Assembly (NCBI GenBank): GCA_951799405.1 | Contig: OX637362.1 | Span: 11,146,493 to 11,210,492 of the forward strand | Origin: Agapetus fuscipes | Lineage: Eukaryota; Arthropoda; Insecta; Trichoptera; Glossosomatidae | Length of the DNA: 64,000 nucleotides | Reading direction: 5' to 3' | Part shown: in pieces, positions 53,388-64,000 of the stretch | How the letters are laid out: the number at the start of each line of letters is the position of its first letter | Numbering within the stretch: the stretch's first letter is position 1 | The notes under the pieces: generated by a model | Databases searched by the model: none | What the model was told of the DNA's origin: nothing | The model's input: the letters and a program-made list of their open reading frames with translations, nothing else | Position numbers and translations under genes: made by a program

Positions 53388-56300
53388 CTGTAAATAAAAT
53401 CACATTATAATACATACAGCTGTTATTGTTCCATACCTGCCAAAACCAATCGATAGTTCAGTGGGTAGAATGTTTCCATTAAACTATTCGCTTCTGAATA
53501 TTCTGGCTATTTGAATGCCCCCAGTGCGGAATACTTTTTAAAGCACATTTTTTTAATCATTTCTTGATTTCCTACCTCAATTAATAATAATATTAGGATG
53601 ATTTATTTGGTGAGCGCTGTTTTTGTGTGTATCACACCTCAAGAGTCCTCTGCGAGCTTGGTCATCGCTGTAGAAAGCGCCAATTCTCAAGCAAGACCCA
53701 GTTGTTGTAAGGTTGGATGGACCTTTCAGTGACCGGTCTTTGGTAAAGGTTTATGAATTTTTCAACTCAGCGAAGAGCACATTCGAAATATAAATGGTAT
53801 TTTTTTTGTGCTCCGCCGGGATCCGAATCCACAACCTTCCATTTACGAGTCCGAAGTGTTGCCACTACAGACTACGGACCGGTCCAAGATGCCAACGATA
53901 CGCGGTGTACCTGAGCGGTCACCCATCCAAGTACTGTCCACGCCCAATGTTGCTTAACTTCGGTGATCTATGGGAACCGGTGCTTTCAACATGGCTAACG
54001 TCGTTGACAATTGATTAATGACATTTCAAACTATGTGAACAGTCACATGTATTAGTTATTCAAGAACAAAAATCACAAAGGTGTAGCACATATTTCCCCT
54101 TATAGACATTTTAATTCTTGAACACAGACGTCAGGGATAAGTTCAAAGTTGGATGACGTCTATGATTGACAGCCACACTGTGTGCAAATTTACACTTGAT
54201 GTCTATGCGTGTCCCCCGCAGTTGAATGGTTAAAGCCAGAAGGCTCTAATTTAATCCACGAGTGTCAGAAATGATTTTCAGTTTCAGTGTTTATTTTAGA
54301 CCCAAAAAACACACTATGCGGTTGGCCGCAGCAAGAACTATGTATGAAAAAATATTTTTCATAGTTTTTCTTTTTATAGGCTAGCGACAGTGCAGACGTA
54401 GCCTAAGACAGTCCCGCTAAGGAAAATAATGTTTTTACAAGTTTAATACTATGTACAGTTAGAATGAGAAGCAAAGATGTGAATAATCTTTACTAAGACA
54501 ACAGATGCACTATTCTGCTAAATTCCTTACAACCTTAACCTTCCCCTTTCTGTGCTAAAAAAATTACACACGCAACTGTGTTGTGTAGTGACTACACGCT
54601 CATAAAAGTCGGATTTATGATCGGTAAATGATGTATATTAATAGGTAATCGCTTTAATTACGTATAATTGAAGTCTAATGAAGAAGTAAATGACAATAAT
54701 TAGTATTCAAATGCTAAAAACATCTATTAAGCATGTACTACTTACACTGCACAGGGAAGGGAAGGTTAAGGCAACGAGTTGGCGATTCGTGTCCAAAACA
54801 AGTCGGGAGCGCTTGCGAAAGAACTCCATAGATAAACAAAATCACAGTACATCTTATTTTTGGACACAAATCGCCAGCTCGTCGCCTTAAGTCGTAAGGA
54901 ATTTAGCAGAATAGCGGTTCAGGTTCCAGATATGAAGACTACAGGGAAAAAAAACAAGGAATGTCATCAAAAATAAGAAAATAATCTACTAATGCCATCT
55001 AGTGGCATCTGTGTGTATCTAAAGCTCTGCAAAATTTGGAATGCAACAACAGTCGCTATCACAGTTTATGGCGATATTTCCGGTTCTTTGTGACAGGCAA
55101 TAACCATGAGAAATACAGACTTTCAAATTTATAATATTGATTTACTCCAAATGTTCTTCAACTGGCATTCCTAGTTCTTCCCCTGTAGTCTCTATATGCA
55201 GTGTTTGTGCCAAACGACCAGATGATGCAGGAGCAGCACAACTGGTGTCAGAGGAACACTTCACTATGGCACACGCTTGTAAAACAATCCTTATCTCATT
55301 GTAACTATTTTTTAGCTAAAATAAAATAATTTGTGCTGCAAAATAATAATGAAATCATTCAGACTTAAATGGCCGGTGAATTAAATAACTCACAGGAATC
55401 TGTGAGACAACAAAGCTGGATAAATGTTAATGGATTTAAATTGATGGCGAACTACACGTGTTTGTTTGTGGGCATGCATTTGAGAGCTTTAAATGTTAAT
55501 ATATCCTTGCAACTTAGATTATAGATTATAGTGACAGGAATACAAAATTACACCTATTACACATGGAAATGCAACCGTGAAGTTATTTGTTCTCTTTCTT
55601 ACTAAAGACCATTTTCGTTAGTCAGTTGAAACAGATATATAATGCATATTTACGTTAAAATAATTTCTAGTCCACAGATATTGTAAGTCAATGGTATATA
55701 CATACAGGTGGCGGGGGCTCCTTGGCCTTGGGCATGGGTCTAGGATGATCGTAGTCCTTATCCTTCTTGGGCGGTTCCTTGCTCTCCTTATCCTCCCTGC
55801 CCTCTCTGTTGCCGCTGTTCTCTCTGTTGTCACGGTTGTCGCGGTCGTCGCGGGGGCCGCGGTATTCACGGTTCTGAGGACGCGAGCCGCGGTCATCTCT
55901 GCCGCCACGGTCATCTCTACCGACGCGGTCATCTCTACCACCGCGGTCATCTCTACCGCCGCGATCATCTCTACCACCGCGGTCATCTCTGCGACGATCA
56001 TCTCTGCGGTCGTCTGCAAAGCAATGCACATTAGAATACAGTTAGTATCTCAGCAATTTTTCCCATTGAAATTAATTAAAATGCTATTAATCCATTCCAG
56101 CCCTAAAATACTAGCCCCAATTGTTTTTGTTGTGAGTGTTTAACCTCTAGTATGCCGGCAATTTTTTCTTCATTACTCAGCTACCGAAATCTTTGTTTTG
56201 ATTTTAAATATCTCTCAAGATACAAAACTTATCTCCTTCAGAGTCTTCACTATTGGTTGTCAAATTCACCTCATGAAATCCCGCGCGTCATGGCGAGAGG

Positions 56301-59300
56301 CTTTTCTTGGAAGCTGGAAACGTTTATGAAGACAAGCGTAATCGCCTGCTTTCGGATAACGCTGACAAGATAGCCTTTCTTCATCATAACCTGTCTCTTT
56401 TAGTTTATAAATATTCGTAGAGGTAAGAAATGAAAAGTTTCTTTTTAAAATTAATTTCGTATTTAAAATGTTTTTTGTGAAAATCAATGAAACTATTAAT
56501 AGGCGACAGGTGGTATGGATCACAAAAAAACAGAGGCAGCGTTACTTGTTTGTACAGCCAACAGATGTAGGCTTTATTCACGAAATGCTGTTTTCAATGT
56601 CCAACTTATTTTAAACTCAAATTGCACCACACAATGGTAATGGAGAGAGCATCGGAATTATTATTCCGTTTCTTTTCAATTAATATTCAGCACGCCAAAT
56701 ATTCAGCCAAAATGCAAATATTCGGCCAAAATGTTACTAGGTATTCGGGCGAATAGTGAAGAAGTAGCCAAATATGCCGCATACCGAATAATTACCGAAT
56801 ATTCGTTGCAACACTAATTTATTTATGACAAATATTGTAAAAAAACATTATAATTGCTCGCTCGACAGCTGGTATCTTCAATAACTCGTATGTTAGGGCA
56901 CTCGTATCTCGAGGTACGACTATATTTTGTTTACAATATCATAATTGTTTCTTCCTTTGCAACAGAGGGTTGGCCTACTGACATGTTTGAATTGAGTTTA
57001 TTCTTTTGTAGACTTCAAAATACTCGACATATTTGGGATACAATATTATTGCATAATAGGTATAAAGTAGCTTCAAAAACTAAACAGATAAAGTTCTATC
57101 GCAATGTAAAAAACACATCTAAACTGTACATTAGTGCAACTACTTACCGCATTGGGTGGTATGTGGAGAGTGAAATCTATTTATTTCACAGGCAAAGGCT
57201 CTGGCCTGATTCTTTTCTCAACTTCCGAAGGGGTTGGTCCTGATTTCTTGTGAAGACTGAATATTTTTTTCTGATATTTTGGGTTTTAAACAGGAAACCA
57301 TTTCTTACACCTTTGATCCAGCCCCTAGCCTGGAAGTCTCATCACCACAGTAATTCTTACCTACTGAATATCAGTAATATTTGTATGAAGACTAATCAGC
57401 TGTTCACTTGCGGCCGCCATCTTGGATTGACAGATCTTCATACAAATATTACAGATATTTGGTAGGTAAGAATTACCGTGGTGATGAGACTTCTAGCCCT
57501 GGTATGGAATGCTGAACTAGTAGTCCAGATCGCTGCTATTTAGTTTGTTGAATGGAAGTTGTCTGTACCAAACGACCAGATGATGTACAGGATAAACAAG
57601 ACTGGTGTCAGAGGAACACTTCTCTATTGCACTGGTGGCTGCTGAACAGCCTTATCAAATGCCAGCAAATGTCATACTGACATTCAATAATGTGTGCGTG
57701 TAGGTCCACCTGTTCTCCTTGCAATGATGCCCGTGATGTAACATAAATTAATTTTAAATTCAAATGGACTCCGCAGTAAATTTTAAATTACCTTCTTTAT
57801 CACCTTTGATTCTTAGCTACTCAAATGATAATGTAACATGGTGGCAGTTACCTGATCTTCTGGGAGGTCCAGAGCGTCTATCGTCAACATCATCTCTATC
57901 AGTCTGTAACACATCAAACAGAATAAATGAGCAAATTATCTAAAGTGTATTTAGTCTAGTTTTTTATATTAAGTTTTATGAAATGGCAGATGCCCTCCAG
58001 AGGACAAGAGGAAAGATGCCAGCCAGCTTCTCTAGGTGGCAAGTTGGACGAGGGGCTGCAGGGGACAGGAGTTGGACAAGGTTTTTTTTGTTTAAGGAAT
58101 CCTGTGCAAGAGACTCCCAAATTCTTGAAAGTCTTAGGGGTCTATGTCACCCTGAAAGGGTGCTGCAGAGGTGTTGCTTGAATTTTTGCTTCTGTCGTGA
58201 GGCGCTGCAAGGAAGTGGAGATTGATGTTGGCTTTGAATAAAACCGGGTTAAATTGGGAAGGGAACACAGATACTGGTAGACCATTCCATAAACGGGCAT
58301 TTTGGCAAAGGAATGAGTCATGAAAATGCCAAGTTCTCATAGTTTTGTGATCGACTGCAAAGGGATGAAAAAGTCTTGCTACGAGTTTCCCTTTCTGAAA
58401 TGCGAGGAGGGATTAATGAATAGAGCTCATTAGAAGTATTACTTCAGAAGCAGGAAAAGCTGTGTGTCATGTGTATTGAGTAAGAGGTAGTAGTTACCCG
58501 CTTGTCCCTGCCCCAGGGCTTCCTGTCCTCCCTGTCCTTGCTGCTGCCCTCCCTGTAGCGGGACTCATTCTTCTTCATCAGCCGCTCCTCTATCTCACGC
58601 TCCCTGCAACACAACACAATACATATTAAATAAGAGTTTTATTTAGGCTTACACGGCCGGCTGATGTTTCCCGGGATCTGTTGCCGTGGACTATGGGAGC
58701 TGGAGCTTCACAGTTTTCATCAAGATCATGTTCATCATCACACTTCACGCTGAAGAAGCCCATCGCAGACATGAGCGAAACGTCCGGAAGCTCCAGCTTC
58801 CATAGACCACGGCAACAGATCCCGTAAAACATCACTCCAGCACAATACACATTGTTAGTCTAAGAAATACAGCCAGACTTGGTTAAAACAAGAGCCAAGA
58901 GACCAACCAATATTGATTCTTATGGCCGTTATTTGTTATAAATGTGAGTAGTACCTACCTAATAACTTTGCTAATTATGCTGTGGTATGTGCATATATAC
59001 ACATTTTTGCATTATTATGTAATTGGAACACCACATACAATATATGGATGCAACAGTCAAACAGAGGAATAATTTGTCCTAAGAGGGACATGGGAAAGGT
59101 CACTGCATAGTCCGCCAGGGCTGAAAGTCTCTTCACCACGGTAATTCTTACCAACCGAATATCGGTAATATTTGTATGAAGACCTGTCAATCCAAGATGG
59201 CCGCAAGTGAACAGCTGATTAGTCTCCAAAACAAATATTACCGATAATCGGTAGGTAAGAATTACCGTGGTGATGAGACTTCCAGCCCTGATGCTTTAGT

Positions 59301-62300
59301 CTTGTCAAATGCCAATGACATTAAGCATGAAATCCCTGTAGAGGCGCTGTTTTAGTTTTGATCCACTTTTAAAAGCCCCAAGGTTGAGCACAGATGAAGG
59401 ACTCTCACCCTAAATCATTGACCTCACCGGCTCCCACAGTAGTCTCACCTGGCAGCTGTATCCACAGGCTTCGCGGAGCCGAATATGTTGGCCGTGGGCT
59501 TGCTGGTCTTCCTGTCGCTGGCGCTGCTGTCTGACTTGTCGCCGCCGTCCTCGCGGCTGCTGTCCTGGGTCCCCTCCTGCGCCCCCGGCTGGGAGGGGGG
59601 GGAGGCCCCGGGCAGGGGCAGCGTGCGGGGCTTCAGCTGCAGCTTGGGACGCTCTGTAACAACTTCCGCATCTTAGAGATGGACAGAAGAGAGACGCGTG
59701 TTTGGTATGTTGGTTTTTTTTTTCAGTTGCTACATAGTTTTATGCACTTTATAAATTAAACATTTTGGTACCAAATCAAACATTCAACTATTTTTATTCC
59801 TTTGATTATTTTTTAAATCACAGTTTTAATTGAGATGCAATTTTATTTTTACTCTTTTGCTCGAATATTTTTGCCTCAAAAAGGCAACCACAGGAGAAGT
59901 GACTCTTGCAACAAAAATAAAAATCCTTTATGTTTATCCATGCTAAAGAAAATGAACACGAGCCTAGCAGCAGTGGTTCTTGCTTGCATTCAAGGAGACC
60001 ATCAGGAGTTGTGTGAGCACCCTAGTGCGGTGATGTAGACAGTGTTTACCTTTCTCCGGCGCCCTCTCCCTGTCCTCAGGGTCGCGCTCCTTGTCCCGGC
60101 TGCGGTCTCCCCAGCGATCTCCAAACCCACGACTGAAGCCTCCTCCCTCCCCATCTCTGTAGGGACATTCATCATAATCAAAAACAAATCAATTTACAAA
60201 TGAGGTATTTTTCTTTTGTATAGTACAAGCCATTGATCTACTTTATTTCTTAATGCAGCGGATCGGCTATTTTCTCAGCATGCATATTTCATTTCTTTGA
60301 TTTCAATTGGTCATCAAAACCAACCTTTATAGGTTGTTTTGACAACCAAACTAGATTGTATATAGATTACAGGAAACTGTGTGAAAGCTTTCATACGTCT
60401 CCATACACTCCTGACCTTTGACCCGACACCAGATAGAAAAACTATTGATGAACAGGGCAGAATGGTGACTGAATGCGTCTAGTGTGTAATGACTGTAGAG
60501 ATTTGCCCTCATGTGTGGATTTCCAGATGGGCCCAACTGATTAGCATAGTAAAAAAATAGCCAAAAAATAGGTCAAAGTTGTCCTGCTAAAACTAAGGGA
60601 ATGTTGCATTTTTCAACCTTTTGGCTTCTGGATATTCTGGCTATATGGATACCTCCAGTACGGAATACTTTTTCAAGAACATTTTTAAAACATTTATTGT
60701 TTCCTACCTTAATTGATTGACAACACTTGTGAACAAACTATGTGCACAGTCACATGTATTAGTTATTCAAGAACAACAATCACAAAGATTTAGCACATTT
60801 CACTTAAAGAATTCTTAAACACAGATCTCAGGGATAAGTTTAAAGTTGGATGACGTCTATGATTGACAGCTGCACTGGATGCAAGTTTATACTTGACGCC
60901 TATGCGTGTCCCCCGCAGTTAAAGGTTTAAAAGAGGAGTATCAATCCAAGTATGAATAATTATTTGTTGAATTTCTTACCTCCTATCACCATCTCTTCCA
61001 TAACCACCTCGGTCTCCTTCTCTGTCTCTTCCAAAACCCCCCCTGTCCCTTCCAAACCCTCCCCTGTCACCATCTCTGTCTCTTCCAAAGCCACCTCTAT
61101 CCCCTTCTCTGTCCCGTCCAAATCCTCCTTCTCTGTCTCGGCCGAAACCTCCCCGATCGCCATCTCTGTCACGGCCAAAACCACCACCTCGATCGCCATC
61201 TCTGTCGCGGCCAAAGCCTCCACTGCGCCCGCCGCGGTCTTCGTAAGGAGGGGGATCGCGTTTGCCGTCGCGCCACGCTCCAGGAGTCATGTCAACAGTG
61301 GCTGTAAATGTGTACATCAACAATTATTATTCAACCATCAATACAGGCATCAAGTTTAACCAATTTCAGTACAGGTATTACAAGATAGAAAGGAAATAAA
61401 TGGATGGATAAATGAAAAGGAGGTCGAAGACTCACCAAAGTTGACTTTTAATGTCTTGCTTTCACATTGCTGATCGCAAGATGAAAAAAGATATTGTGTC
61501 GCCATGTACAGGATAAAATGCATTATTGTTTAACCTAACACAATAAACATTCTCCCACCAGAATATAAACAAAAATAATGATTTCATCCCTAACAAATTT
61601 TTGACACCTTAAGTAATTACAAGATTTACGTCTTCTGTAATCTACACTGAAATGCACATAATTATGTATTAGCACAAATTTATATACCCATGACTTTATA
61701 TCTGGTATTCCAGGAATGAAAAATCCATATGATGGCCTGCCCATGCTTGCAATGCTGTGCACGCCCCTGAAGTCTAGCATGGGTTTACTTGTACTTGGCA
61801 AATGCAAATGAAGACTGATTTTACTTTCCAAGTAGTGAATACTATCACAAGACAAGACCGCCCTATGCATATGAACGTACGCGATACGCAAACTTAGAGT
61901 GTACCATTCTGCTACATCCCGTATCGCATATGCGCTTGAGGAAAAATAAAATATTTGAAAACTACAAACCGCCTGCGTGAGTTTCAAAGTCACATCATAA
62001 CAAGTCTAGACAAGTTAGTGCCTCAAGAGCAGGCTAAGCATTTGATTGTTTGTTTGACGTATTGTAATTTTTCATAATACTCTTCAAAAGTCAGCGGTAC
62101 GTACATTGTGGTTTCGATTCCTGATTATTTTTTGCCTATTTCTCGGAAAGTAACCTGAAGGTAGGGGGTTAACGTCAATAACAAGTTAGGTTTGGTTATG
62201 TTGGTAGTTGTGTTGCATGTCTCACATTCCCTGTCCTTGTCGCCGTCCCTGTCCCTGTCCTTGCCGCCCCAGCTGCTGCCCCCTCCTCCGCCTCCACCTC

Positions 62301-63671
62301 CACCCCTCTCCCTCTCCCCCTCTACACGGGGACCGGAGCGCCAGTCCCCAGCGGTGCGCTCAGGATCATACTCTCGCTCTCTGCAACATACAACATAACA
62401 ATATTCTTATCAAATGCAATGAAAAAGGTGTACTTTACCCCGAGTACAAAATCTTGTATAAATTATTCTCGATCCTGTATACCAATTTAAAAAATGTAAT
62501 TTGTCGTGTATGTTCCTTGACTTATCGGTTGGTATGCGGCTGACCACCCATGCTGTAAAAATTATTCACTTTGCCAATGTCACCCCTGTTACAGGGAAGG
62601 ACGGCAAGAGTTTTTTTTTTTTTTAATATAAGACATTTTAAGTACATACATTACATTTTTCAAACTTATTTCTATTACATAATATTCAATTGTTTTATAT
62701 GCTATACCTCACCAAAAAGAGTCAAAGCTCTTGTGTGTGGTGAGGGATTCACAATTAATTTAGTCAATAGTAATAACAAATTTATTTCAGTTATTTAATA
62801 TATTTAAATTATAAACTAGAAATTTATTTAAGTTACTTCATACACTTAAGTCAAATACTTATGATGTGTATTTTCAGTGTGAAGAGATCTGATATGTGGA
62901 GAAATCAAATTAAAATAAGAAAAAACTGTATAATAAACAAAAGCAAATATATAAACATAGATAATATAGGCAAGTAGGTACAGGGTAGTTGCAGGGTGTA
63001 TGTCCATTTGAGATTGGTTTTTATGTTGTAGGCTCACATGAGGCACGTGCAAGCGCGAACTTGTACGTGTCTGGTTGTGGGAATGCATGTAATGTGAATC
63101 TCCAATGTAACATATCTTTGCAACTTAGATTAGATTAGATTAGATCCTGTTAATAGAAATGTGCATAGAAGATATGACAGCACTTGGATGGGTGACCGCT
63201 TGGAAACACCGCGTGTCATTGGCATTTCTTGGACAGGTCCGTAGTCTAGTGGCAACACTTCAGACTCGTAAATGAAATGGTTGTGGATTCGGATCCCGGC
63301 GGAGAACAAAAAATATACCATATTTGTTTCCAAATATGCTCTTCGCTGTGTTGAAAATTCATAAAACCTTTACCAAAGACAGGTCACTAAAAAGGTCCAT
63401 CCTGCCTTACAGCAACTGGGTCTTGCTTGAGTATTGGCACTTTGTAGCGACGACCAAATACCTCTGCGGCACTACAACAGGTGTCATAGATCCCTAGTCT
63501 CCCACACCTAGAGCCTAGTAAATCTAGGGAGTCTCCCACACAGGATTTCTTAAAAAATATATATATTGACGGCACAAACCTGTCTCTGTCGTTTCTGCGC
63601 GCCCCCGTGCCCTGACGGCGGTCGTTGTCAGAAGTGGAGACATCTATTCTTATGCGACGGCCACTCACAGT
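53328..63671 (-). CDS. eIF4B: Eukaryotic translation initiation factor 4B, 3' part (5' end outside window)
   Basis: eIF4B binds RNA and stimulates the eIF4A helicase during ribosome recruitment. Nine exons, read right to left: 63671-63580, 62380-62226, 61301-60980, 60156-60050, 59653-59449, 58603-58498, 57903-57852, 56013-55706, 53387-53328. They sum to 1407 nt in perfect phase (468 residues plus stop). The first gives [12 protein letters not shown], the end of the RRM seen in eIF4B/eIF4H. Next come an Arg/Asp/Gly-rich region, the equivalent of the mammalian DRYG domain, with GFGRDRxGDRG repeats. Then come [11 protein letters not shown] and [15 protein letters not shown], a family signature, followed by EREIEERL. 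The tail is a second RDDRGG repeat block followed by [13 protein letters not shown] and a short last exon, [16 protein letters not shown]. The start codon and most of the RRM lie beyond 64000. Confidence 0.92.
53583..54008 (-). repeat. Composite 5S rRNA/tRNA-like S1a SINE, full length
   Basis: Minus strand: 54008-53891 is a nearly full-length 5S rRNA-like head (GATCACCGAAGTTAAGCAAC, AGTACTTGGATGGGTGACCG, closing GTTGGC). It joins through ATCTTGGACCGGTCCGTAG to the tRNA-like S1 body and the LINE-like tail at 53593-53640. The 5S internal promoter blocks look intact. It has inserted into an M1 element. Confidence 0.8.
53891..54008 (-). other. 5S rRNA-like head of the composite SINE (not a free 5S gene)
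   Basis: About 118 bp matching the eukaryotic 5S layout end to end with scattered changes (e.g. ACATTGGGCGTGG). It has no T-run terminator after its 3' end because it is fused to the S1 body. Confidence 0.7.
54510..54914. mobile_element. Fold-back MITE with internal palindrome
   Basis: Perfect 21-bp outer arms (54510-54530, 54894-54914; core ATTCTGCTAAATTCCTTAC). Inside is a second 117-bp palindrome (54770-54886) bounded by TTAA. Confidence 0.65.
55444..55530 (+). repeat. R1 3' fragment
   Basis: GCGAACTACACGTGTTTG to GCAACTTAGATTATAGATTA, 5'-truncated, in the last eIF4B intron. Confidence 0.65.
55706..56013 (-). CDS. eIF4B: eIF4B exon: RDDRGG repeats
   Basis: It encodes about seven tandem (G)RDDRGG units, then [17 protein letters not shown] and [15 protein letters not shown]. 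Donor CCACCT/GTATGT. All three frames of this strand and parts of the other are open through the repeat. Confidence 0.88.
56014..57319. other. eIF4B intron, no feature identified
   Basis: No recognised element; a short repeat pair shared with 55205-55265 lies at 57566-57630 (CCAAACGACCAGATGATG). Confidence 0.4.
57320..57503. mobile_element. Palindromic MITE P1
   Basis: Same arms as 40845-41022, centre reads as its reverse complement. In an eIF4B intron. Confidence 0.75.
57852..57903 (-). CDS. eIF4B: eIF4B small exon
   Basis: A 52-nt exon encoding [17 protein letters not shown], in phase with both neighbours. Confidence 0.8.
58134..58345 (-). mobile_element. LINE C-terminal fragment in eIF4B intron
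   Basis: Minus strand reads [20 protein letters not shown] then [15 protein letters not shown], a standard non-LTR RT C-terminus (SFLxRTARLWNxLPxxVF). Sequence just left (57975-58080) resembles 4905-5030 and may belong to it. Confidence 0.6.
58498..58603 (-). CDS. eIF4B: eIF4B exon: EREIEERL
   Basis: It encodes [19 protein letters not shown] to KPWGRDKR, the charged helix that follows KPVDTAAR in eIF4B proteins. Phase 0 exit at CGG/GTAACT. Confidence 0.92.
58675..58823. repeat. 37-bp inverted repeat around a CTGA...GAAACGT motif
   Basis: Arms GGGATCTGTTGCCGTGG... (58675-58711) and complement (58787-58823) with few mismatches. Between them lies CTGAAGA, a short stem, and GAAACGT. Confidence 0.6.
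59114..59290. mobile_element. Palindromic MITE P1
   Basis: CCAGGGCTGAAAGTCT to GAGACTTCCAGCCCTG, same orientation as 40845-41022. In an eIF4B intron. Confidence 0.75.
59449..59653 (-). CDS. eIF4B: eIF4B exon: LQLKPRT and [14 protein letters not shown]
   Basis: It contains both family signatures, [11 protein letters not shown] and [14 protein letters not shown], separated by a Ser/Asp-rich stretch. Very GC-rich. This exon identifies the gene most clearly. Confidence 0.95.
60050..60156 (-). CDS. eIF4B: eIF4B exon: [14 protein letters not shown]
   Basis: It continues the Arg/Asp/Gly-rich domain and ends [11 protein letters not shown] in phase 1, joining the KLQLKPR exon. Confidence 0.87.
60615..60927 (+). 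mobile_element. M1 MITE, uninterrupted reference copy
   Basis: A 313-bp element from AACCTTTTGGCTTCTGG to CCCGCAGTTAAAGGTT; short inverted ends AACCTTT/AAAGGTT. In an eIF4B intron. Confidence 0.65.
60980..61301 (-). CDS. eIF4B: eIF4B exon: GFGRDR repeat domain
   Basis: It opens with [16 protein letters not shown], then carries about eight imperfect units of GFGRDR(D/E)GDRG. In composition and place this matches the mammalian DRYG region, which drives self-association. The opposite strand is also open because of the repeat. Confidence 0.88.
62226..62380 (-). CDS. eIF4B: eIF4B exon: DWR motif and polyglycine
   Basis: It encodes [15 protein letters not shown], a run of eight glycines, SSWGG and a [12 protein letters not shown] tract. 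Donor GAAT/GTGAGA joins the next exon in phase 1. Confidence 0.82.
62508..63148 (+). repeat. R1 repeat split by a poly(T)-led insertion
   Basis: Halves at 62508-62612 and about 62991-63148, the latter ending in (GATTA)n. The ~380-bp insert starts with 14 T and is AT-rich, as expected for a minus-oriented retroposed sequence with a poly(A) tail. I do not recognise the insert. Confidence 0.65.
63172..63560 (+). repeat. Composite 5S/tRNA-like S1b SINE, 5'-truncated
   Basis: The 3' half of a 5S-like sequence (CACTTGGATGGGTGACCGCT, CACCGCGTGTCATTGGCAT) leads into TTCTTGGACAGGTCCGTAG, the same junction as at 53891. The S1b tail follows. Confidence 0.75.
63580..63671 (-). CDS. eIF4B: eIF4B exon: end of RRM
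   Basis: It encodes [19 protein letters not shown] then an Arg-rich linker, entering in phase 0 and leaving in phase 2. GRRIRID-V is the last RRM strand typical of eIF4B. Confidence 0.9.
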
Positions 63672-63821
63672 CTGAAATCATCCCAACACATAAATTAATT
63701 ACATACAAATTTGTTTGCAGGTAGTATTTGCTGTTGATTTTACAGGCATGATCTGTCCATTCTTTGTTGTCTGCTGATTTTGGATAAGAAGCAGACAAAA
63801 TCTCAGGAACACTAAAATTCT

Positions 63822-63938
63822 CTAAGAGCATAATTTGAAAATATAAATGGTATTTTTTCGTGCTCCGCCGGGATTCAAACCCACAACTTTCCATTTACAA
63901 GTCAGAAGTGTTAAACACTAGACTACGGGACCGGTCAA
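63822..63938 (-). repeat. S1 SINE head
   Basis: GTGCTCCGCCGGGATTCAAA to CTAGACTACGGGACCGGTCA, only the tRNA-like half. Confidence 0.7.
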
Positions 63939-64000
63939 ATATTTAATGTTACAAATCTTTGAAACTAAGATAAAATTAGCCGTGACCTGGGCTTCATTCA

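Larger units (their letters stand above)
53482..54230 (+). mobile_element. M1 MITE copy split by the composite SINE
   Basis: Parts 53482-53582 and 54009-54230 flank the 5S/tRNA SINE; CAATTAAT and CAATTGAT at the joints may be its target duplication. Confidence 0.65.

Noticed and set aside
53891..54008. A functional 5S rRNA gene
   Set aside because: Fused without terminator to a SINE body and carries several changes; a truncated version sits in the same arrangement at 63172.
55618..56143. Long open frames in several phases around 55.7-56.1 kb, both strands
   Set aside because: Products of the RDDRGG codon repeat; only one frame splices in phase with both neighbouring eIF4B exons.
60952..61359. 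135-codon Ser/Thr-rich plus-strand ORF
   Set aside because: Antisense of the GFGRDR repeat exon of eIF4B.

Overview
The window is nuclear DNA from an animal, most likely an insect. GT-AG introns of very different sizes break up the genes, base composition is AT-rich (roughly two thirds A+T by eye) with clearly GC-richer coding exons, and transposon remains fill the introns. I cannot fix the order or species.

Three protein-coding genes account for nearly all convincing coding sequence. (1) SMG8, minus strand, 6960-28728: 14 exons that join in phase into an 826-residue nonsense-mediated-decay factor. (2) An Xrp1-like AT-hook/bZIP transcription factor, plus strand, coding exons 42893-48326, with a TATA-box promoter and leader exon near 35.9-36.2 kb. 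(3) eIF4B, minus strand, entering from beyond the right edge and ending at 53328: nine exons holding the end of the RRM and the long charged tail. SMG8 and the Xrp1-like gene diverge; Xrp1 and eIF4B converge. All three belong to mRNA surveillance, translation or stress response, but I see no sequence evidence of joint regulation.

The Xrp1-like mRNA, as I reconstruct it, has an ATF4-style leader: one short upstream ORF, then a 129-codon ORF that overlaps the main frame across two exons and ends past an in-frame main AUG.

The rest is mobile DNA, often nested. There is a dispersed ~270-bp repeat (called R1 here) that I interpret as the 3' tail of an RTE-like LINE. A SINE family (S1) has a tRNA-like body, and two copies carry a 5S rRNA-derived head. 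S1 copies share their 3' end with a CR1/Jockey-like LINE. A second tRNA-like SINE (S2), several hAT-type and Harbinger-type MITEs with readable target-site duplications, palindromic fold-back elements, a ~408-bp tandem array derived from R1 (13381-14830), and a 629-residue RLE-type reverse transcriptase fragment in SMG8 intron 1 complete the picture.

Layout: 1-6.9 kb transposons only; 6.96-28.7 kb SMG8; 28.7-35.9 kb intergenic with two unidentified exon-like segments; 35.9-49.3 kb Xrp1-like gene; 49.3-53.3 kb intergenic and possible eIF4B 3' UTR; 53.3-64 kb eIF4B. All gene, repeat and duplication calls were made by reading; no search or alignment program was run.
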